A DNA stretch of 64,000 nucleotides from CALFXN01 sp937957815 (GTDB lineage Bacteria > Synergistota > Synergistia > Synergistales > Aminobacteriaceae). The stretch lies in NCBI GenBank assembly GCA_036788195.1, contig DAIQNX010000011.1, positions 1 through 64,000 on the forward strand. Reading direction: 5' to 3'. Under the pieces are notes generated by a model. It saw only the letters and a list, made by a program, of their open reading frames with translations, was not told where the DNA came from and did no database searches. Shown one piece after another: positions 53,285 through 60,939 of this stretch (within the stretch, counting starts at the first letter, position 1; every line of letters starts with the position of its first letter). The translations under genes were made by a program, and so were the position numbers.

Positions 53285-55138
53285 CTATTCCCCCTCCGTC
53301 GCAACGATGGCCCCATGGGGGCAGACATTCCGGCACACGCCGCAGGACACGCAGAAGCGATCTTCGATGAACGCCTTCTTCTTCGCCTCGTCGAACACGA
53401 GCCCGGGACAGTTGAAGAAGTTGATGCAGAACTTGCACCCGACGCACGCGTCCTGGTTCACGCGAACGCGGATCGTCTCCTGCTTCCGGCGAAGGAGCAT
53501 ACACGGATGCCGGAAGATGACGACAGCCGGAGTTCCGTTGGCCTTCGCGTACTCCCAGGCCTCCTTGACGGCGCTCTTTCCTGCCGCGACGTCGTAGGCT
53601 CCGACGGCCTTCACGAACGACACGCCGCACCCCCGGCAGACCCCTTCGATATCGACGACCGCACCAGTCTCGCCCTTGCGGAGCTTGTCGCCGACGGCGG
53701 GGTTCGCCTGTCCGCCGGTCATCGCCGTGATTCCGTTGTCGAGAATCGCGAGGACCATCGCGTGCTTGTTGTAGACGGCGCTCACGAGTCCGGGAATCCC
53801 CATGTGGAAGAACGTTGAATCACCGATCGTCGCGACGACGGGCTTGAGGTCGGCACCGCTCGCCTTCTGCGCCATGAAGAATCCGGACGAGATCGTCACT
53901 GACGCGCCCATATCAATGACGGCGTCGACGCCCTTCTGGTTGATTCCGAGCGTGTAGCAGCCGATATCCGACGGATTGATCGCGGCCGGGAGCGATTGCC
54001 GAATCGAGAAGAAGCTCGCGCGGTGCGGGCACCCCGGACAGAGCATCGGTTTCCTGGGAGTGATCCTGAGTTCCTCGAGCGCGGCCTTGAGGTCGGGATC
54101 CGCTCCGGCCGGCCCGGTGACGCCGAGAGCCTTCGAGATGATCCCCTCGACGACCTCGGGCAACAACTCTCCGGCTCCGGGAACCACCTTGTTCCACCGT
54201 CCCTGGACTTTCGTCCTGTCGAGGAGCTGCATCTCGATGACCGGATACGTCTCTTCGAGAACGAGCGTCGTCTCGTGTCTGCCGATGAAGTCGGAAACCA
54301 TCCGGATCGGGAGCGGATAGGGCGTTCCGATCTTGAGAACGTCGATGTCGTCGCGTCCCCATCCCCTGACGATATCCATCACGACGGAGAACTGGACTCC
54401 CGACGCGATGATTCCGAGCTTCGCGGGGCGCGCCGCCTTCACTTCATAGTTGTACTTCGCGTAGTCTTTCTCGAACTCCTCGCGGATCGCGTCGTTCTTT
54501 GCGTTGAGTTTCGGATGGTTGATCCGGACCCCCGCGGGAAGACAGGTCCAGCGCATCGGATCCTTCTCGAAGCGAAAGCCCTGGTCCTTCGCGATGACAT
54601 CGCCGAGCTCGACGTCCTGCCGGCAGTGATCCACACGAACGCTCGGACGGAGCATCGTAATGATGTTGTGTTTCTCGGAGAGATCGAAGGCGTCGAATAC
54701 CATCGCCTTCGCCTCGACGGCGTCGCAGGGATCGAAGCACGGGACCTTCGCGAACATCGCGAAGAAGCGGCTGTCCTGCTCGGTCTGGGAGCTGTGCGGC
54801 CCAGGATCGTCGGCGCAAATCAGTACCATGCCGCTCCTGAGATCGAAATGCGCCGCGCTCATGAACGGATCCGCCGCGACGTTCAGTCCGACCTGCTTCA
54901 TAACGGCGCAGGATCGGACTCCCGTAAAGGACGCGCTGACCGCCATCTCGAACGCGACCTTCTCGTTGACCCCCCATTCGACGACGGTTCTGGTACCTAG
55001 TTCGTCGGCCCACTCCGCTATTGACGGGAGTATCTCCGACGACGGCGTTCCGGGATAGGCCGTGGCCACGAGACATCCCGCCTCGACGACCCCCCGGGCG
55101 ATCGCTTCATTTCCCAACAGAATCGCACGTTTGCTCAC
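53285..55138 (-). CDS. iorA: Indolepyruvate:ferredoxin oxidoreductase alpha subunit
   Basis: A 617-residue TPP enzyme that oxidatively decarboxylates aryl pyruvates from Trp, Tyr and Phe to acyl-CoA, reducing ferredoxin. It has the N-terminal YPGTPSSEILPSIAEWA domain, and a C-terminal TPP-binding domain with IGDSTFFHMGIPGL. Two ferredoxin clusters end the protein (CVGCKFC...C near 563, CVSCGVCRNVCP near 595). GTG at 55138 has GGAGGTG 9 nt upstream; a TTG at 55156 lies on that SD and is rejected. It overlaps the thioesterase gene by 32 nt. Confidence 0.93.
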   Translation of the reverse strand: MSKRAILLGNEAIARGVVEAGCLVATAYPGTPSSEILPSIAEWADELGTRTVVEWGVNEKVAFEMAVSASFTGVRSCAVMKQVGLNVAADPFMSAAHFDLRSGMVLICADDPGPHSSQTEQDSRFFAMFAKVPCFDPCDAVEAKAMVFDAFDLSEKHNIITMLRPSVRVDHCRQDVELGDVIAKDQGFRFEKDPMRWTCLPAGVRINHPKLNAKNDAIREEFEKDYAKYNYEVKAARPAKLGIIASGVQFSVVMDIVRGWGRDDIDVLKIGTPYPLPIRMVSDFIGRHETTLVLEETYPVIEMQLLDRTKVQGRWNKVVPGAGELLPEVVEGIISKALGVTGPAGADPDLKAALEELRITPRKPMLCPGCPHRASFFSIRQSLPAAINPSDIGCYTLGINQKGVDAVIDMGASVTISSGFFMAQKASGADLKPVVATIGDSTFFHMGIPGLVSAVYNKHAMVLAILDNGITAMTGGQANPAVGDKLRKGETGAVVDIEGVCRGCGVSFVKAVGAYDVAAGKSAVKEAWEYAKANGTPAVVIFRHPCMLLRRKQETIRVRVNQDACVGCKFCINFFNCPGLVFDEAKKKAFIEDRFCVSCGVCRNVCPHGAIVATEGE

Positions 55139-55553
55139 CGTTTTCGCCACCTCCAATTCGAGAGTTCAGCTGCTCCTTGATCCAATCCGCCATGGGATTA
55201 CCGCCTCGTATGATCTTTCCGGAAAGGCCCGCGAAAACATGCTTCGTCCACCCCTCCGCGAGAAGCCTGCCGTCGCTCTTCCTGAGAACACGACAACGGA
55301 AGGAAAGGGACGCGGGACTCAGATCGCCGAAACTCGTGAATACGACGATCTCCTCGTCGTAGCGTACAGAATGCTTGTACCGGCAGTGCGCCTCGACGAC
55401 GGGGAGGAAGATCCCCTCGCGTTCCCACGACTCGTAGGGGCGCCCGAGAACACGGCAGAGCTCCGTTCGGCCGACTTCGAACCACGTCAGATAGTTCGCG
55501 TAGTAGGCGACTCCCATCTGATCCGTCTCTCCGTAGCGGACACGCAATGTCAC
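55107..55553 (-). CDS. YbgC/FadM-type hot-dog acyl-CoA thioesterase
   Basis: A 148-residue hot-dog protein. RYGETDQMGVAYYANYLTWF carries the catalytic Asp and conserved His/Tyr region, followed by AHCRYKHSVRYDEEIVV and FRCRVLRKSDGRLLAEG. It hydrolyses acyl-CoA esters. Overlap with iorA suggests it acts on the aryl-acetyl-CoA products of IorAB, an inference from context only. GTG at 55553 has only a weak SD. Confidence 0.85.
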   Translation of the reverse strand: MTLRVRYGETDQMGVAYYANYLTWFEVGRTELCRVLGRPYESWEREGIFLPVVEAHCRYKHSVRYDEEIVVFTSFGDLSPASLSFRCRVLRKSDGRLLAEGWTKHVFAGLSGKIIRGGNPMADWIKEQLNSRIGGGENGEQTCDSVGK

Positions 55554-55617
55554 CGGAATCTCGAGTTTCAGAAAAGTCCACCTCCATCCGGAACGGAAAA
55601 CATCACATCAGTATAAA

Positions 55618-55626
55618 ATTATATAC
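55618..55626 (-). promoter_or_regulatory. Candidate promoter of the thioesterase-iorAB operon
   Basis: In the AT-rich 128-nt gap after the CoA-binding gene, the minus strand reads GGTATATAAT, giving a TATAAT -10 (55618-55623) with a possible TG extension. No good -35 is visible. A near-palindrome of A/T bases surrounds it. Confidence 0.4.
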
Positions 55627-55681
55627 CATAAGCAGGAAAATTTATATTCATTCCCGAAGTGTTATGACGTGTACTGTGTCG

Positions 55682-56125
55682 TTACTCCTTCCGGCCCCCT
55701 CCGCACGCGCGCATATGCGCACGCATGATGCAGTCGTCCCGAACGACCTCGAATCCGGCGTCGAGAAACAACCGTTCGCTTTCGTCGTCCTCTGCGCCGG
55801 GCTGCATCCACACAACCGACCGTCCGGAAGATTCTATCGCGGACATCGCTTCCCGGACCGGAGCGTGTGTCTTCGGAGACAGAAACAACGCGACGATATC
55901 GGGAACGACGGGTACCTGCCGAATGCCTGCATAACAGAAACAGCCGAGAATCTCGTGTCCGGCATACTGCGGATTGACGGGGAAAATGCGGAATCCATGC
56001 ATGAGACAATATTTCATCACGGTGAACACGGGGCGGTCTTTTTTCGGCGATGCCCCGACCATGGCCACCGTCGACGGAGCGCACACATAACTGCGCAGTA
56101 TTTTTTCCTTCCGTTCCTCGTCCAT
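55682..56125 (-). CDS. CoA-binding domain protein (YccU-like)
   Basis: A 147-residue Rossmann-fold protein. STVAMVGASPKKDRPVFTVM is the nucleotide-binding turn, with FPVNPQYAGHEILG and VDIVALFLSP-like strands. It resembles the stand-alone CoA-binding domain of succinyl-CoA synthetase family proteins. Substrate unknown. ATG at 56125 has GGGAGGA 7 nt upstream. Confidence 0.85.
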   Translation of the reverse strand: MDEERKEKILRSYVCAPSTVAMVGASPKKDRPVFTVMKYCLMHGFRIFPVNPQYAGHEILGCFCYAGIRQVPVVPDIVALFLSPKTHAPVREAMSAIESSGRSVVWMQPGAEDDESERLFLDAGFEVVRDDCIMRAHMRACGGGRKE

Positions 56126-56191
56126 CTCCCATTCCTCCCATAACGAAGGCCGAAATCCACCTGCGCAGTGGCGGGGCCGGCGGGAATTCTG

Positions 56192-56197
56192 TATAAT
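56192..56197 (+). promoter_or_regulatory. -10 box of the tRNA-Ser gene
   Basis: A perfect TATAAT lies 10 nt before the mature tRNA-Ser 5' end. The -35 region is GC-rich and shows no clear box. Confidence 0.5.
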
Positions 56198-56207
56198 GAC
56201 CCCGGTC

Positions 56208-56294
56208 GGAGGGCTGGCCGAGTGGTCTATGGCGGCTGACTTGAAATCAGTTGTGCTTTCAGCACCAGGGGTTCGAATCCTCTGCCCTCCGCCA
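56208..56294 (+). tRNA. tRNA-Ser (anticodon TGA)
   Basis: A complete class II tRNA of 87 nt. Acceptor GGAGGGC pairs with GCCCTCC, the discriminator is G and CCA is encoded (56292-56294). The anticodon loop CTTGAAA gives anticodon TGA. A long variable arm (TTGTGCTTTCAGCACCA) and the GGTTCGAATCC T-arm are present. Confidence 0.97.
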
Positions 56295-56752
56295 CTTCCC
56301 ATCATCGCCGGCAATCTCTGCCAGCCGCTATTTCCCCATTCGGGAACATTATCCTCGACCGCCTCTCGTTCAACAGCGATGAACCGAAATGGTCGTTTCG
56401 CCCTCGAGTTCATTGTCTCTTCGGAAGAAAACCGCCTCCCCAGAAACGGGCTGGAAGCCTCGTGTTCCCGCATTCGATGCGTTTCAGGAACGCATGAGGT
56501 GGTGTTCGTATTATACCCGCTGCAACGCTTGATTCCCCGCGAAAACACGCATAAAGATAACAGGAGTGCGTTTTTCGGACATGTCCGGAGATTTCGGGTT
56601 AGCGGTATGCCCAATCAGCCCTACCCTCCCAGTCTCCTCACTTCAAATCTCTCCTGATCATTTTAATCAAAACAATAATTTTTTAGCATTTCACGGAATA
56701 TGATAATTTTTTTGTATAAAAATAAAACAAAATATACATACGTAGTATTCTG
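56295..56752. other. Intergenic stretch without a convincing gene
   Basis: Between tRNA-Ser and the promoter of the next plus-strand gene no frame looks protein-coding. The last ~110 nt (from about 56650) are strikingly AT-rich against the GC-rich surroundings. A 12-bp perfect palindrome CGGACATGTCCG lies at 56576-56587. Confidence 0.5.
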
Positions 56753-56781
56753 TTGACGCCGAGGAGGATTTGAGGCATAAT
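56753..56781 (+). promoter_or_regulatory. Sigma-70-type promoter of the orphan gene at 56897
   Basis: TTGACG (56753-56758), exactly 17 nt, then CATAAT (56776-56781). The 5' leader would be about 110 nt. The AT-rich tract just upstream could be an UP element. Confidence 0.75.
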
Positions 56782-56808
56782 CCATGCCTCAAAAGAGTCT
56801 TGAGACTC
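56770..56808 (+). promoter_or_regulatory. Operator-like palindrome over the -10, plus a second dyad
   Basis: Arms TTGAGGCAT (56770-56778) and ATGCCTCAA (56784-56792) form a perfect 9-bp inverted repeat with a 5-nt centre and cover the -10 box. A second dyad GAGTC/GACTC (56795-56808) follows. TTGAG half-sites recur at 56770, 56788 (reverse) and 56800. Position on the -10 suggests repressor binding; the regulator is unknown. Confidence 0.6.
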
Positions 56809-56896
56809 GATTATTTATTCTGAATATGCTACCGTATCTCCGTGAACCGCAAGTCCGATAAAATGACCGTCCGGCAGACTGGGAGGAATACGAGAT

Positions 56897-57268
56897 ATGA
56901 CAACACTGGTTCCAGGCGCTCTCGTTGATAGGGCGAAACCTTTCGTGCGTTTTCTGTATTTCGGCGACTACAGCTCGATCACCTTTCTCGGAGATACGAT
57001 CATCGCGATCAACAGAAAGGTGCGCATTTCGACCGACGAATTGACCGATGCGGAACGATGGTGCGAGGATCATGGCGATTTCAAGCTCTTCCATGGGACA
57101 CCGTCGCAGATGGAACCCCTCCTGAAGCGTCTCGAAACGGGGAAATGGAAGGAGCCGCCAGAGGCCGTCCGGGATCCGGAGGTCGCTGTGCTTCCTGCGT
57201 GCAGGATCGAAGAAGGTGAACTTGAACCCTCGGATCTGTACCTCTTTTCCTCTCCAAAACAAATGTAA
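56897..57268 (+). CDS. Orphan hypothetical protein under a palindromic operator
   Basis: A 123-residue soluble protein that I do not recognise. It starts MTTLVPGALVDRAKPFVRFL and has a beta-rich first half (YFGDYSSITFLGDTIIAINR). The middle is TDAERWCEDHGDFKLFHGTP. There is no signal peptide or membrane helix. GGGAGG lies about 10 nt before the ATG. It is one of few plus-strand genes and the only one with an obvious operator. A possible terminator follows at 57300. Confidence 0.7.
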   Translation: MTTLVPGALVDRAKPFVRFLYFGDYSSITFLGDTIIAINRKVRISTDELTDAERWCEDHGDFKLFHGTPSQMEPLLKRLETGKWKEPPEAVRDPEVAVLPACRIEEGELEPSDLYLFSSPKQM

Positions 57269-57299
57269 TTTTCGTCCCCTTTTCCGGCGCAACGTATCC

Positions 57300-57347
57300 G
57301 GCGCGTCTGCCGCTTCGAAAGAATCGGGAGTCCCGCGCCGTTTTTTT
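57300..57347 (+). terminator. Possible terminator after the orphan gene
   Basis: GGCGCG (57300-57305) can pair with CGCGCC (57334-57339), followed by G and seven Ts (57341-57347). The 28-nt loop is long, so this is a weaker candidate than the others. Confidence 0.4.
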
Positions 57348-57401
57348 GCGTCGCGGAGAGTCCTGTTCAAATCGATACAACGTGCAGGGAGTGATTATCG
57401 A

Positions 57402-58298
57402 ATGAGACGGAATTTCGCAGGTTTGTGGCTCTTCGCTTTGCTTCTTCTGATGTCTTCGGCATCCGCATCCCTCGCGTCGGACAGATGCGTACCGGCCGGA
57501 GGAAGGCTCCGGATCTCTTGTTCCGACAAGGGGTCCGGAGGAATTCCGGTGCTTTTCGTCCATGGCTGGAGCTGCGACAGAACGTTCTGGTCACGACAGA
57601 TCGAGGGGCTTTCACGAAGCCGTCGCGTGATCGCGATGGATCTTCCGGGTCACGGCGGGAACGACGCCCCCGATATCGCCTATACGCAGGAACTCTTCGC
57701 CGATTCGGTCGGGCGCGTTCTCGACCATCTCCGAATCCGGCGGGCCGTGCTCGTCGGACACAGCATGGGGTGGAACGCAATCCGTACATTCGCTCTGAGA
57801 CATCCCGAGCGGGTAGCTGCGCTAGTCAACGTCGACGGGGCGTTTTTTCGCGTCCCGGAGACCCCGGAGGACCAGGCAAACCTTTCGAAGCTCTTCGCGC
57901 AGTTCGGAAAGCCGTTCGAAACACGGGACCGCGAAGCCTTCGAAAGTCTCCGGCGCGGGTTTATCGCCTCGTGCTTCGCTCCCGAAACGCCGCAGGCGCT
58001 CAGGGAGTGGATCCTCGGGCGCGTATCGGCGACGCCGCAATACGTGTCGCGAAGCTCGATCCTCGATTTCCTCCGCGTCGAACGATGGACCGATGCGCGC
58101 CCCGTCACGACTCCGACGCTCGCGATCTACGCGAAGTTCACCGCGCGCCGGGAACTGCCCGGGCATGAGGAGTACCTGAGAAGGCTCTGTCCGAACCTCG
58201 AGTACGAGGAGTGGCCCTCGGTCGGTCATTTCCTCATGCAGGAGGATGCGGAACGCCTGAACCAGCGCCTTCTCGTGTTTCTCGACACCATCCGGTGA
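57402..58298 (+). CDS. Exported alpha/beta hydrolase
   Basis: A 298-residue hydrolase with an N-terminal signal peptide (about 1-26, ending SASLASD). The fold has the oxyanion HGWSCDRTF motif (about 54), nucleophile Ser in VLVGHSMGWNA (about 123) and catalytic His in WPSVGHFLMQE (about 274). Substrate unknown; the family covers esterases, lipases and haloperoxidase-like enzymes. ATG at 57402 has GGGAG about 10 nt upstream. Its 3' end overlaps the convergent sixA gene by 65 nt. Confidence 0.88.
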   Translation: MRRNFAGLWLFALLLLMSSASASLASDRCVPAGGRLRISCSDKGSGGIPVLFVHGWSCDRTFWSRQIEGLSRSRRVIAMDLPGHGGNDAPDIAYTQELFADSVGRVLDHLRIRRAVLVGHSMGWNAIRTFALRHPERVAALVNVDGAFFRVPETPEDQANLSKLFAQFGKPFETRDREAFESLRRGFIASCFAPETPQALREWILGRVSATPQYVSRSSILDFLRVERWTDARPVTTPTLAIYAKFTARRELPGHEEYLRRLCPNLEYEEWPSVGHFLMQEDAERLNQRLLVFLDTIR

Positions 58299-58779
58299 AA
58301 GGGGCATCCCCCGCAGGCAACGCACACGACGGACCGAGAAGGAACCGGACAACCCACGATCCGCGTTCGATACGCTCGAGGCACAGCACTCCTCCCGCTT
58401 CGAACGCGAACTGGGCCCGCTCCTGATCGCGCGTGGTCAGGAGCGATGCCAGACGCGACAGGAACGGCAGGTGTCCGACGATTACCATATCCGTCCGCGA
58501 CAACGTCACTTCCGTCACCCAGTCTTCGGCGGAGGCTTCCGGCGAAAGTCCCTTCCGGAGTTGCAGCGGAGGGTGTCCCGGCAGGGCGGCCGAGATCGCC
58601 GTGGCTGTCTGCACGGCTCGCGTCTTTTCGCTGTGAAGGATCGCGACGGGAGCGGCGGACGCCCTGAACAGGGCGTCCGCCGCAAGGCCGGCATGTCTGA
58701 CGCCTTCCGGCGAGAGCGGCTGCGTCGTGTCGGACGTCTTCGGGAGCGCCTCTCCGTGCCTGACAAGGTAGAGCTTCAT
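58234..58779 (-). CDS. sixA: SixA-type phosphohistidine phosphatase
   Basis: A 181-residue histidine-phosphatase-superfamily protein. The N-terminal LYLVRHGEA gives the catalytic RHG, SEKTRAVQTA is the second Arg region and VIVGHLPFLSRLASLL the second His. SixA removes phosphate from histidine phospho-proteins. The C-terminus is about 20 residues longer than usual and overlaps the hydrolase gene. It follows the PLP enzyme gene by 10 nt. Confidence 0.88.
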   Translation of the reverse strand: MKLYLVRHGEALPKTSDTTQPLSPEGVRHAGLAADALFRASAAPVAILHSEKTRAVQTATAISAALPGHPPLQLRKGLSPEASAEDWVTEVTLSRTDMVIVGHLPFLSRLASLLTTRDQERAQFAFEAGGVLCLERIERGSWVVRFLLGPSCALPAGDAPFTGWCRETREGAGSGVPHPPA

Positions 58780-58789
58780 TCGACCGACC

Positions 58790-59908
58790 TCACTGCGATT
58801 TCCCGCGGCAGAGCACGGGCCACGCGTCGACGACGCGTCCCCCTTCGACGACGTTGATTGTCTCGTAGAGGTTCGTCGCGGGGCACGCGTGGTTCGGGAT
58901 GATCTCGAGACGATCGCCGATGCGGAACTCGAGCCCCGCCCCTGTCGGGATATCGAACGATCCGTGCTCGTCCGACAGCTTGTCGAGAAAGATCTCCGGA
59001 TGGCTTTTCAGCCTTCCGTGTCCGGTCGCGCGCGTGATTCCGTCCGTCTGGACGTAGTACGTCAGCGCCTTGGTTCCCGCGTCGAGGACGACGCGTTCCG
59101 GCGTCGGACGGCTGATGACGGTCGCCAGAACCGTCAGGGCGCACCGGTCGTATGTTCCGAGGAGCTGCGCCTGATCCGCGTCCATGAAAACATACGTTCC
59201 GGGACGGATCTCCGTGACTCCCGGAATGATGTCGGCGACCATCAGCGAGGGGGTGGACCCCACGGAGACGTCAGTGACCTCGAGTCCTTCCGATCGCATC
59301 CGCTCCGCGAGCGCGACCATCCGTTCCTGGCTCTCGCGGAAGATAGCGATGACGGACTTCATGTCGGCGGCGTCGTAACTCTGGCCGTCGTGCGTGTAGA
59401 TTCCCCTGAATCTGAGACCGGGGGCGCGGACGATGCTCCGCGCGAGTCCGACCGCCGCGTCGCCGGGAACGATTCCGGTCCTCGGGTCGCCGGTGTCGAC
59501 GTCGACGAGGACATCGATCGGGTTCCGAGCGTCGCGAAACGCGTCTGAGAGCATCCGGACGTGGTCGGGGTGATCCGCACCGACCGCGAGGCGTACTCCC
59601 GTTTCCGCGAGGACCCGGAGGCGCCGCAGCTTGATCGGACCGACGATCTCGTTCGCGATGAAGATATCGCGCAATCCTTCGCGCGCCATGACCTCCGCCT
59701 CGCCAAGTTTTGCGACCGTGACGCCTTTCGCGCCGCGGCCCTCCTGAATGCGCGCGATTGCGGGACACCGGTGCGTTTTCGTATGCGGACGCAGGCGCAC
59801 TCCGGCAAGGGCCGCCTTCTCCTGCATCCACCGGAGGTTGTCATCGAGCCTCTTCCTGCCGACGAGCAATGCCGGAGTATCCAGCATGTCAATGGTCATA
59901 TCTGGCAC
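58790..59908 (-). CDS. D-threonine aldolase / D-serine dehydratase-like PLP enzyme
   Basis: A 372-residue fold-type III PLP enzyme. DTPALLVGRKRLDDNLRWMQ opens the barrel, and RLRPHTKTHRCPAIAR carries the PLP lysine (about 45). The C-terminal HACPATNLYE has the His-x-Cys metal ligands of D-serine dehydratase/D-threonine aldolase. It cleaves or dehydrates D-hydroxy amino acids; which one cannot be told. GTG at 59908 has GGAGGG 7 nt upstream and gives a better start than ATG 59899. Confidence 0.88.
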   Translation of the reverse strand: MPDMTIDMLDTPALLVGRKRLDDNLRWMQEKAALAGVRLRPHTKTHRCPAIARIQEGRGAKGVTVAKLGEAEVMAREGLRDIFIANEIVGPIKLRRLRVLAETGVRLAVGADHPDHVRMLSDAFRDARNPIDVLVDVDTGDPRTGIVPGDAAVGLARSIVRAPGLRFRGIYTHDGQSYDAADMKSVIAIFRESQERMVALAERMRSEGLEVTDVSVGSTPSLMVADIIPGVTEIRPGTYVFMDADQAQLLGTYDRCALTVLATVISRPTPERVVLDAGTKALTYYVQTDGITRATGHGRLKSHPEIFLDKLSDEHGSFDIPTGAGLEFRIGDRLEIIPNHACPATNLYETINVVEGGRVVDAWPVLCRGKSQ

Positions 59909-59925
59909 CGTCTTTCCCTCCTTCG

Positions 59926-60225
59926 TCACATGAATGAGCGCAAGAGCGCCACGACCGCAACGCCGGACACCATCGCCGCCATGGGACTGCCGCTCTTCTT
60001 CATGAAGAAAACCGCAACGACGATACCACATATTCCGGACGCTCCGAAATCCCTCAGGGAGTGGACCGTAAACGCGAGCATCATCGATGCGGGGACAGCG
60101 TCGAGAACCCTGCGGAAGCGCGAACTTCCCCCGAGGCTTCGGGCGAGGCAGAGACCTCCGAAACGCAGCAGGAACGTGACGGCGGCGCAACTCAGAATGA
60201 CTCGGATCCCCTCGCCGGTCGTCAT
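59926..60225 (-). CDS. azlD: AzlD-type branched-chain amino acid exporter small subunit
   Basis: A 99-residue protein with three to four hydrophobic helices (VILSCAAVTFLLRFGGLCLA, PASMMLAFTVHSL, GICGIVVAVFFMKKSGSPMA). Its ATG overlaps the azlC stop (ATGA), the usual azlC-azlD pairing. Confidence 0.9.
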   Translation of the reverse strand: MTTGEGIRVILSCAAVTFLLRFGGLCLARSLGGSSRFRRVLDAVPASMMLAFTVHSLRDFGASGICGIVVAVFFMKKSGSPMAAMVSGVAVVALLRSFM

Positions 60226-60896
60226 GTCCGCACTCCTTCGGAGAGCCCCCTGAATCCGGCTCCGGCGAGCCCTCCCGCGAGAACGCCCCATCCGCCGCCG
60301 GAAAACGAATCGACCGCAACCGTCACGCACGCCGTTACGATCCAGGGAGCGATATCCTCTCTCCCCCTCCACAAAGATACGACGAGTGCCGCAAAGAGCG
60401 CCGGAAACGCGAAATCGAGACCGAAGCGCTCCGGAGAGGGGATCCAGCCTCCCGCGAGCCGTCCCGCAAGAGACGCCGCAAGCCACACGGGGAGGAAACA
60501 CAACCCTCCGGCGAAGAGGATGTCGGCTTTCCCGGCGTCGTCCGTTCGCGCCGCCATCGCGACCGCCCAGTTTTCGTCCCCGATGAGATGGACGCGAAGC
60601 ATCCGCTGCGGCAGCGACATTCCCGAGAGCAGCCGGTCAACGGACGCGCATATCAGGAGGTAGCGCATGTTGATCGACGCGACCGAGCCGAGAATGGCCC
60701 AGAACCCGGCTTCGCCCCACATATCCACGATCACGAATTGAGCCGAACCGGAGAATACGAACGCACTCATCAGGGCGACGAACGAGACCGGAATCCCCTT
60801 CGCCGCCGCGAGGACGCCGAAGACCCCGCCGTATGCCGCGACTCCGACGCAGATTGGAAGACACAGGACGATTCCTCTCCGGAATCCCTCTCTCAT
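60222..60896 (-). CDS. azlC: AzlC-type branched-chain amino acid exporter large subunit
   Basis: A 224-residue polytopic protein of the AzlC family. The first helix (GIVLCLPICVGVAAYGGVFG) is followed by the family core FVFSGSAQFVIVDMW and ASINMRYLLI. With AzlD it exports branched-chain or related amino acids. ATG at 60896 has AAGGGGG about 9 nt upstream. Confidence 0.92.
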   Translation of the reverse strand: MREGFRRGIVLCLPICVGVAAYGGVFGVLAAAKGIPVSFVALMSAFVFSGSAQFVIVDMWGEAGFWAILGSVASINMRYLLICASVDRLLSGMSLPQRMLRVHLIGDENWAVAMAARTDDAGKADILFAGGLCFLPVWLAASLAGRLAGGWIPSPERFGLDFAFPALFAALVVSLWRGREDIAPWIVTACVTVAVDSFSGGGWGVLAGGLAGAGFRGLSEGVRT

Positions 60897-60939
60897 CGTA
60901 CCGCCCCCTTCGCGACAATGATACGCGAGGCGAAAGGAT

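Noticed and set aside
56295..56640. Minus-strand frame running from after tRNA-Ser into the CoA-binding gene
   Set aside because: It crosses the tRNA-Ser gene in antisense; only the part from 56125 is supported.
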